Source: Bacteroidota bacterium
GTDB taxonomy: Bacteria > Bacteroidota > Rhodothermia > Balneolales > HLUCCA01
Direction of reading: 5' to 3'
DNA: 7,358 nt
Assembly (NCBI GenBank): GCA_003448835.1
Contig: DLXM01000186.1
Location: forward strand, 1-7,358
Shown here in pieces: positions 1 through 4,738 of this stretch. The position numbers and the translations under genes are program-made. The notes under the pieces were generated by a model. It saw nothing but the letters and a program-made list of their open reading frames with translations. It did no database searches and had not been told where the DNA came from. How positions within the stretch are numbered: the first letter of the stretch is position 1; each line of letters begins with the position of its first letter.

Positions 1-17
1 TAGAGTAATCCATCGGG
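1..17 (+). terminator. Probable 3' stem arm of an intrinsic terminator interrupted by the element
   Basis: Removing the element and one CT joins CCATCGGG to CT and then a long T-run (1398-1403) followed by ATTTTT. A GC-rich arm running straight into a U-tract is the 3' half of a Rho-independent terminator for a plus-strand gene ending upstream of the window. The matching 5' arm, which should contain roughly CCCGATGG, lies outside the window, so the hairpin cannot be confirmed. After insertion the arm is followed by the element's own T-rich left end (19-29), which may still act as a U-tract. Confidence 0.45.
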
Positions 18-83
18 CTTTTATTTTATCCGGACGTATTGAAAGGTCAATATATTGTATGTTTATACATCATGTATTGACTG

Positions 84-151
84 GTGTGCGAGGTCAGCTT
101 CGGGCTTGATAAGTTTGTTGACTATATCGTAAAAAAGGTTTACCCGCACAC
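84..151 (+). other. Bridge RNA target-binding loop with left and right target guides
   Basis: The closing stem is GTGTGCG (84-90) with CGCACAC (145-151), a bulged A91, then GGT (92-94) with ACC (142-144): ten pairs with one bulge. The left target guide is TCGGGCT at 100-106. It is identical to the host flank plus core at 13-19, and the next T also agrees. The right target guide is AAAAAAG at 131-137. It is complementary to the right core plus flank CTTTTTT at 1396-1402. A small capping hairpin, GATA (108-111) with TATC (125-128), sits exactly between the guides. The left guide match is informative. The right guide is a low-complexity A-run facing a T-run, so by itself it is weak. Confidence 0.83.
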
Positions 152-154
152 ATT

Positions 155-238
155 TTATTTCTCACGAGTCTGGACAGTACTTAAGGCCACCAGTAGGTGA
201 GCAAGGATAAGACAAAAGGGTAGACTATGGAGAAGTAG
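155..238 (+). other. Bridge RNA donor-binding loop with left and right donor guides
   Basis: The closing stem pairs 155-163 with 230-238 (two G-U pairs), then C165 with G229, then AGTCT (167-171) with AGACT (222-226), with small bulges. The left donor guide ACAGTAC (174-180) is identical to the right terminus at 1389-1395. The right donor guide is at 205-218, GGATAAGACAAAAG. It is antiparallel to the left terminus at 18-31, with 12 Watson-Crick pairs, one G-T wobble and one mismatch (C213 opposite A23). Between the guides is a hairpin with CACC (188-191), an AGTA loop and GGTG (196-199), extended by GC/GC around a bulged A200. The segment GGACAGTA also resembles the IS621 donor loop as I recall it. 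Confidence 0.84.
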
Positions 239-271
239 TCAATGCGCAACTGCTAACCTAATATTTGCGTC

Positions 272-1324
272 ATGGAACTTCGTAAACAAGCCATAGGTAT
301 CGATATCTCCAAAGAAACCTTTACAGCATGTCTGGGTAGTTTGCCCAACAGTGGATTAGCTCAGTTGAGTAAAGTAGAGGTCTTCCAGAATAATAAGAGT
401 GGGTTTAACCGACTGTTGCGCTGGGCAAAAGCGATGGTGGACACCAAGGTGGAGTTGGTTTATCTGATGGAATCCACTGGAGTATATTACCAGAATCTAG
501 CCTACCATCTCCATGGGATTGGCAAGACGGTTCATGTGGTACTGCCTAACACCAGCGCACATTATGCGAAAAGCTTAAATGTGAAGACTAAGACCGATGT
601 GGTCGATGCGCGTGTTCTCGCCCGTTTTGGCCTGGAACGCAGCCACCGCATCTGGGAACCCCCGTCACCGTTACTCGAAGAGCTTCGTAACCTGACCCGA
701 TATTATGTGCAACTTCAAGAGCAGAAGACCGTGGTTAACAACATGGTCCAAAGTAAGCAACATGCCCATCGTGTTCAGCCCTTTATCTTGAGCAGTAACA
801 AACAGTTGGTGAGCCAGATTGATCGACAGATTGAGCGCTGTAAACTCCAAATTGAACAGCTTATAGCGGGGGATCCGGACTTAAGTGCACGCGTCAACCA
901 ACTAGCTAGTATCAAGGGCGTCGGTCGGTTAACTGTTGCGGTCATCCTGGCTGAAACCAAGATGTTTGAGGGCATAGAGAATGTACGACAACTGGTCAGT
1001 TATGCCGGCTATGATGTCGTGGAGCGTGAGTCCGGGACTTCGATAAAAGGGAAATCACGTATCTCAAAAAAAGGGAATCGCTTCATTCGTAATGCCCTGT
1101 ATTTTCCAGCTATGGTAGCGTGTAGGTTTAATCCGGACCTAAAGGAATTCTACCATCGGATTATTCAAAATAAACCCTCAAAAATGGTAGGACAGGTGGC
1201 TGTGCAACGAAAGTTACTGGTGTTAATGTATAGTTTATACAAGAATGGATCCCAGTACCAAGTAGGTTATAACAAAGTAGCCCCGATCCCAATGGCCGAG
1301 GCTACACGAGATAATATTGCTTAA
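272..1324 (+). CDS. IS110-family transposase (bridge RNA-guided DEDD/serine recombinase)
   Basis: The 350-residue protein has the normal IS110 length and both family domains. The N-terminal RuvC-like DEDD domain begins with IGIDISK (D11), continues with LMESTG (E67), and has the hallmark KTDVVDA (D109, D112). A helical, coiled-coil-like linker spans roughly residues 130-200. The C-terminal Transposase_20 domain contains the helix-hairpin-helix-like segment IKGVGRLTVAVILAE (about 214-228). It then has SYAGYDVVERESGTS, with S254 as the expected catalytic serine, followed by a basic SKKGNRFIRNAL stretch. All four acidic residues and the serine are present, so the enzyme should be active. In this family the protein binds a bridge RNA and recombines donor and target DNA at a shared dinucleotide core. 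The ATG at 272 is the first in-frame start giving the full domain. No clear Shine-Dalgarno precedes it, and a 5-bp pairing (245-249 with 265-269) may hide the start region. Confidence 0.97.
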   Translation: MELRKQAIGIDISKETFTACLGSLPNSGLAQLSKVEVFQNNKSGFNRLLRWAKAMVDTKVELVYLMESTGVYYQNLAYHLHGIGKTVHVVLPNTSAHYAKSLNVKTKTDVVDARVLARFGLERSHRIWEPPSPLLEELRNLTRYYVQLQEQKTVVNNMVQSKQHAHRVQPFILSSNKQLVSQIDRQIERCKLQIEQLIAGDPDLSARVNQLASIKGVGRLTVAVILAETKMFEGIENVRQLVSYAGYDVVERESGTSIKGKSRISKKGNRFIRNALYFPAMVACRFNPDLKEFYHRIIQNKPSKMVGQVAVQRKLLVLMYSLYKNGSQYQVGYNKVAPIPMAEATRDNIA

Positions 1325-1374
1325 AGCAGATACTTCTATAGGTAATGCTAATATATAGATTCTGTTAAAATTTT

Positions 1375-1409
1375 ACTTGTTATTCATAACAGTACCTTTT
1401 TTTATTTTT
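1375..1409 (+). terminator. Terminator-like hairpin at the right end of the element plus host T-tract
   Basis: ACT (1375-1377) and GTTAT (1379-1383) pair with ATAAC (1386-1390) and AGT (1391-1393), with T1378 bulged, followed at once by CC and a run of seven T, A and five T. The stem is AT-rich and the formal loop is very small, so it is a weak hairpin, but the T-tract is strong. The hairpin belongs to the element, while the T-tract after the CT core is host DNA. It would end the transposase transcript. Part of the stem is also the left-donor sequence. Confidence 0.4.
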
Positions 1410-1437
1410 ACATGTTACATGTTACATGTTACATGTT
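1408..1437. repeat. Short tandem repeat, 7-bp unit TTACATG, four copies plus 2 bp
   Basis: The unit TTACATG is repeated four times without a mismatch from 1408 to 1435, followed by TT. Each unit junction creates the palindrome ACATGT. The array lies in host DNA about 10 bp beyond the right core of the insertion sequence, between the element and the 3' end of the minus-strand lipoprotein gene. It is non-coding. The perfect copies suggest recent slippage expansion. No regulatory role can be read from it. Confidence 0.9.
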
Positions 1438-1576
1438 CTTCAGATTTAATTCCGTGAACGGGTACAAAAACTCATCAGTTACTTTGTATATAAATATCAC
1501 TATAAAATGATGCCAATCGCTGTGCCAACTAAAATGCACTTGTACTTACTTGGGTACTTTAATCGAATAATAAGTA

Positions 1577-1598
1577 TAACCAACTAAGCTATTGGTTA
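1577..1598 (-). terminator. Possible terminator hairpin downstream of the GWxTD lipoprotein gene
   Basis: TAACCAA (1577-1583) and TTGGTTA (1592-1598) form a perfect 7-bp inverted repeat with an 8-nt loop, about 42 nt beyond the stop codon of the minus-strand gene. On the minus strand the hairpin is followed by a moderately T-rich stretch rather than a clean T-run, so termination is only a possibility. The rest of 1438-1640 shows no gene or other structure that I can support. Confidence 0.35.
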
Positions 1599-1640
1599 GA
1601 TTTATCTGCAGCAATCACCAAGGCAATCGAATAGTAACTG

Positions 1641-3068
1641 TTAGTTCATATTTAATACGATACCCCGTTTCCAACTCTCAATTAAATCATATTCTACACT
1701 GTGGTAATATCGTTGACGTTGTAGAATGTAGTGCTGATAGGGGAAGAATTGATCAGAAACTTTTGGGCGATAGAATATGAATGTCGTTAATGGATCAGCT
1801 CTGTTATATGAATAATACCAAATTGAGGTATCCAGGTAGTTCTCAACAAAATAAGGTGGACCAAATAAGATAAAAACCATCCCCATATCGGTTTTCCAGC
1901 CCTCTTTAAAATTTGAAAACTGTTTATTGGCCTGCTCTACACGACTGTAATACAATTCAATTACCTGTCGTGCTCTGTTTGAATTGCGCATATCTTTGAG
2001 CCAGAATAAATCAACATGTTTTTTTAAACTATCCGCATCCTCTATTTCCATGAGCCTGTCATATTCACGGCGTCCCATGAGGTAAACCAACGGTTCTGCA
2101 AATTCATGCATATTCCTTACTGAAGGAAAGTATGGTGTCGTAATGTTGAATTCACGAGCTTTAAATAACGTTGTTGCTTCAGCATCCGCATTCTCAACGT
2201 TTACTTCAAATCTGTAATTTCCTGTCCGTGGCATTGGAATGTTATACTCGATTAAAATACTTCCTGTTTCGGATCTGAGTACACGAGATGTTGTAAAAAT
2301 TTCGTCCAGACGTTGATATTCAATGCCTTTATATAAGATAGATCCAGGTGAAGGTTGTATGCCGGCTAATGCACGGGCAGGGAGCGAATCGGCATTAAAA
2401 GTGTACATCCCCATATTAATTCTGGTTTCAAAATTGTTATCAGGACGAGTAATCTGATACTGAAATTTGAGCGTATCGAATCTATCCTGAACAAAATAAG
2501 TCGTAATTGGGATGAAACCTTCGTCATTCGAATTGTCCTTACCCAATAACATAACACTGGTGATGCCTACATCAGTACTATTTGGATCCGGAATATTTGT
2601 ACTTGTCCTTCTTACTGTTTGGCTACTTGAAGCTGCATCCACAACTGATACCAGTATTTCGTAATCACCCGGTAAGAGGGGGATTCTTTCGGTATAATTA
2701 GCCACTTCGCCACTATCGATCACACGTCTGTCGGAATCCGATATAACTAGTTCCTGAGTTCGATTCTGAATCATGACGCTCTCATTATCAATTATCTGAT
2801 AAATTTGAATACTCAATTGTACTGTGGCATTATAAATTCCATCTTCAATCTTGTAAACAAGACTTCCTTTTACAATATCAACTGTTAAATCTATTCCCGG
2901 CAAATCATCGTCATCAAATAATCCTACAGCTAAAATCCGCATTTCCGGGTGCCCTTGCTGGAATGTAACATCCGAACCACGGTCTATATTCGCCATCCTT
3001 TGAGACTTACATCCGGCGATTATAGCAACTACGAGTATGAACGACGTTAAATAACGGGAAATACGCAT
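1641..3068 (-). CDS. GWxTD-domain lipoprotein
   Basis: The protein is 475 residues from the chosen start. It begins MRISRYLTSFILVVAIIAGC, a lipoprotein signal peptide with lipobox IAGC and lipidation at C20, so it should be exported and membrane-anchored. Residues about 40-310 look like beta-rich modules: alternating strands, NYRFEVNV-type segments and PGDYEILVSV near 133-142. The C-terminal region from about 315 carries the family signature GWKTD (390-394) followed by MGMVFILFGPP, which defines the GWxTD domain of Bacteroidota and relatives. Its molecular function is not established. I chose the ATG at 3066-3068 over the in-frame ATG at 3105-3107. The longer form would put 13 polar residues before the signal peptide, and AAAGAGA stands at a ribosome-binding distance before the shorter start. 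The gene is divergent from pyk. Confidence 0.88.
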   Translation of the reverse strand: MRISRYLTSFILVVAIIAGCKSQRMANIDRGSDVTFQQGHPEMRILAVGLFDDDDLPGIDLTVDIVKGSLVYKIEDGIYNATVQLSIQIYQIIDNESVMIQNRTQELVISDSDRRVIDSGEVANYTERIPLLPGDYEILVSVVDAASSSQTVRRTSTNIPDPNSTDVGITSVMLLGKDNSNDEGFIPITTYFVQDRFDTLKFQYQITRPDNNFETRINMGMYTFNADSLPARALAGIQPSPGSILYKGIEYQRLDEIFTTSRVLRSETGSILIEYNIPMPRTGNYRFEVNVENADAEATTLFKAREFNITTPYFPSVRNMHEFAEPLVYLMGRREYDRLMEIEDADSLKKHVDLFWLKDMRNSNRARQVIELYYSRVEQANKQFSNFKEGWKTDMGMVFILFGPPYFVENYLDTSIWYYSYNRADPLTTFIFYRPKVSDQFFPYQHYILQRQRYYHSVEYDLIESWKRGIVLNMN

Positions 3069-3297
3069 GTTATTGATCTCTTTTTCGTTGATATGGACTA
3101 ATTTCAATGTAACATTTTTATTCTTAACGCGAAATCTATTCCAATTCGTTTACATCATTATTAATTATATCCTTTTTATCGGCTTTTTTATGGATAAGTT
3201 GTCCTACTTACCGTATATATTCGAATCAAAAGTGCCGTTTCTCCTCTCAATTCTTTATCTTTAAACTTCAATCAATTAGGGTAAATTATTTCATTTT
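3069..3297. promoter_or_regulatory. Divergent intergenic region between the GWxTD gene and pyk
   Basis: This AT-rich 229-bp stretch must hold the promoters of both divergent genes. The best plus-strand candidate is TATATTCG at 3216-3223, one base from the Bacteroidota -7 consensus TAnnTTTG, but no convincing -33 element stands at the right distance. On the minus strand AAAGAGA, just upstream of 3068, is the likely ribosome-binding site of the lipoprotein gene. Upstream of pyk I see no Shine-Dalgarno at normal spacing. No riboswitch-like structure was recognised. Confidence 0.35.
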
Positions 3298-4734
3298 ATG
3301 ATCCATTCTGACCGAAGAACTAAAATTGTCTGCACCATTGGACCTAGTTCCAATACATTCGAAAAAATCATGGAACTGGCTCAGGCTGGTATGAACGTTG
3401 TCAGGTTAAATTTTTCTCATGGGACTCATGAAGATCATAAAAAAGTGATCGAAACCATCAGGGCCGTCGCGCAAAAAATAGGATACAGTTTACCGATTCT
3501 TATGGATCTCCAGGGTCCAAAGATCAGAGTTGGACAAATGAAGGATGGTTCGCAAGCAGTCGTGGCTAATAGTTATGTTACACTTACTCCCGACACAACC
3601 GTTGAGGGGACACCCGAAGTGATTCCGATTGATTATCCAACTTTGGCAAAGGATGCTCGGCCCGGTGACACAATTTTACTGGACGATGGTCTGTTTGAAT
3701 TTCGTGTTCTTAAGGTCGAAAGCGACAAAATTACTGCCCAGGTTATAAATGGCGGTATTCTGAAATCCAGAAAAGGTGTGAATCTTCCAGGCGTAAAGCT
3801 CTCTATTCCTGCTACTTCCGAAAAGGATATTGAGGATCTTGAATTTGGTCTGAAAATGGGGGTTGATTTAGTTGCCCTATCTTTTGTTCGCCATGCAGAT
3901 GATGTCCAGAATTTAATTTCACGAATTCGGGCTGCCGGATCAAACGCGGGTATCATAGCAAAAGTTGAAAAGCCGGAAGCATTAGATAATTTTGAAGAGA
4001 TTCTGGAAGAAGCTGACGGAATTATGGTTGCGAGAGGTGATCTGGGTATTGAAATTCCGAGTGAGACCGTTCCTTTACATCAAAAAAGAATGATTAAAGC
4101 CTGTCGAGCTGCCGGGAAGCCTGTAATTACAGCAACTCAAATGCTCGAGTCTATGATTACTAATCCACGTGCTACGCGTGCCGAAAGTTCTGATGTAGCC
4201 AATGCTGTGCTGGATGGAACAGATGCGGTAATGTTATCCGGCGAGACTGCCTCCGGAAAATACCCGGTTGAGGCTGTTCGTGTAATGGACAAAATCTGCA
4301 GATCTATTGAAAAACAGACTTCATCGATCTATATGAATCTGAATTTCAAAAAACCTGAGTGGAAAGAAAAACAAGTAATCGAGTCTTTGAGTTTTAGTTG
4401 TGTTCGTATTGCTGAGGAAGTAGATGCAAAGGTTATTGCAACAATTACCCACTCCGGTACGACCGCACGTCGTATCGCTAAATTCAGACCTAAAGTGCCA
4501 ATTGTTGCTTTTACAGAAAGTTTGGATGTCCGAAGACAATTGAATTTAGTTTGGGGCGTTCAATCAGTAAAGTTAGACGAAATATTTGACACAGATCGTA
4601 GTGTTCAGCTCATGGAAGAATATTTACTCAATCAGGGTTACGTGCAACGTGGTGATCGTATTGTAATTGCTACAGGCATGCCTATTACCAAGCGTGGACG
4701 CACCAACATGATTAAGATCAGTACCATAGAATAA
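3298..4734 (+). CDS. pyk: Pyruvate kinase, K+-independent type
   Basis: This enzyme converts phosphoenolpyruvate and ADP to pyruvate and ATP, the last step of glycolysis, in the cytoplasm. The 478-residue length is typical of the bacterial form without an extra PEP-utiliser domain. The A domain opens with TKIVCTIGPSS and has VVRLNFSHG (R36, N38, S40). The small B domain spans about 72-170. Catalytic K222 and metal ligand E224 lie in AKVEKPE, D248 in ARGDLGIEIP, and T280 in ITATQMLESM. SGETASGKYP follows at 314-323. The C domain (about 360-478) has THSGTTARRIAKFRP (384-398), in the region that binds allosteric effectors in homologues. The K+-site segment reads DLQGPKIRV (70-78). Leu71, Gln72, Lys75 and Val78 replace the Thr/Lys/Glu/Thr of K+-dependent enzymes. 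The lysine is known to stand in for the monovalent cation. A lipoprotein gene follows after 4 nt. Confidence 0.98.
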   Translation: MIHSDRRTKIVCTIGPSSNTFEKIMELAQAGMNVVRLNFSHGTHEDHKKVIETIRAVAQKIGYSLPILMDLQGPKIRVGQMKDGSQAVVANSYVTLTPDTTVEGTPEVIPIDYPTLAKDARPGDTILLDDGLFEFRVLKVESDKITAQVINGGILKSRKGVNLPGVKLSIPATSEKDIEDLEFGLKMGVDLVALSFVRHADDVQNLISRIRAAGSNAGIIAKVEKPEALDNFEEILEEADGIMVARGDLGIEIPSETVPLHQKRMIKACRAAGKPVITATQMLESMITNPRATRAESSDVANAVLDGTDAVMLSGETASGKYPVEAVRVMDKICRSIEKQTSSIYMNLNFKKPEWKEKQVIESLSFSCVRIAEEVDAKVIATITHSGTTARRIAKFRPKVPIVAFTESLDVRRQLNLVWGVQSVKLDEIFDTDRSVQLMEEYLLNQGYVQRGDRIVIATGMPITKRGRTNMIKISTIE

Positions 4735-4738
4735 GTTT

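Larger units (their letters stand above)
44..240 (+). ncRNA. Predicted bridge RNA of the IS110-family element
   Basis: I read three consecutive structured modules by eye. A 5' stem-loop spans 46-81: GTCAATA (46-52) pairs with TATTGAC (75-81), then come three more pairs, a 2-nt bulge and TGTAT/ATACA closed by a GTTT loop. The target-binding loop spans 84-151 and the donor-binding loop 155-238. This order is that of the bridge RNA established for IS621. The decisive support is that the loop guides match the element ends and both host flanks in this window. The 5' and 3' limits are approximate. In this family the RNA is transcribed from a promoter formed when the two ends join in the excised circle, and it is held by the transposase. 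No covariance model or expression data were available, so the secondary structure is a manual prediction. Confidence 0.87.
18..1397 (+). mobile_element. Complete IS110-family insertion sequence with bridge RNA, inserted at a CT core
   Basis: The element carries one DEDD transposase and a non-coding left end of about 250 nt, the layout of the IS110 group, whose bridge RNA lies upstream of the transposase. There are no terminal inverted repeats or long target duplications, as expected for the family. I set the ends from the bridge RNA guides. The right end is ACAGTAC (1389-1395) followed by core CT (1396-1397). The left end is core CT (18-19) followed by a T-rich stretch ending in TATCC (to 31). 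One CT belongs to the original target and one to the element, so the mobile unit is about 1378 bp. The coordinates given include both CT copies. The ends resemble those known for IS621, whose donor also has ACAGTA before a CT core. The transposase reads as visibly more GC-rich than the host genes, consistent with acquisition. The element looks intact and potentially active. Confidence 0.85.

Noticed and set aside
161..201. Alternative pairing CTCAC (161-165) with GTGAG (197-201)
   Set aside because: It would enclose only the left donor guide and leave the right donor guide outside the loop, unlike known bridge RNAs. The 155-171/222-238 stem explains both guides.
223..240. Local hairpin GACTA (223-227) with TAGTC (236-240)
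   Set aside because: It competes with the donor-loop closing stem 155-171/222-238, which is longer and fits the guide positions. It may be an alternative fold but is not needed.
1..271. CRISPR, tRNA or riboswitch in the left non-coding region
   Set aside because: There are no repeat-spacer units, cloverleaf or recognised aptamer motifs. The structure is fully explained by a bridge RNA.
1592..1780. Plus-strand 62-codon frame
   Set aside because: It overlaps the 3' end of the minus-strand GWxTD gene, has no family features and includes part of the inverted repeat at 1577-1598. It is most likely a shadow.
3069..3107. Longer N-terminus of the GWxTD lipoprotein from the ATG at 3105-3107
   Set aside because: It would place 13 polar residues before a normal lipoprotein signal peptide. 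The internal ATG has a better ribosome-binding site.
3189..3197. Minus-strand TTATCCATA, one base from a DnaA box
   Set aside because: It is a single imperfect site in AT-rich DNA without other boxes or origin features. Chance is a sufficient explanation.
3067..3264. Plus-strand 65-codon frame in the divergent intergenic region
   Set aside because: The product is a hydrophobic low-complexity peptide from AT-rich DNA. It starts opposite the lipoprotein start codon and has no convincing ribosome-binding site.
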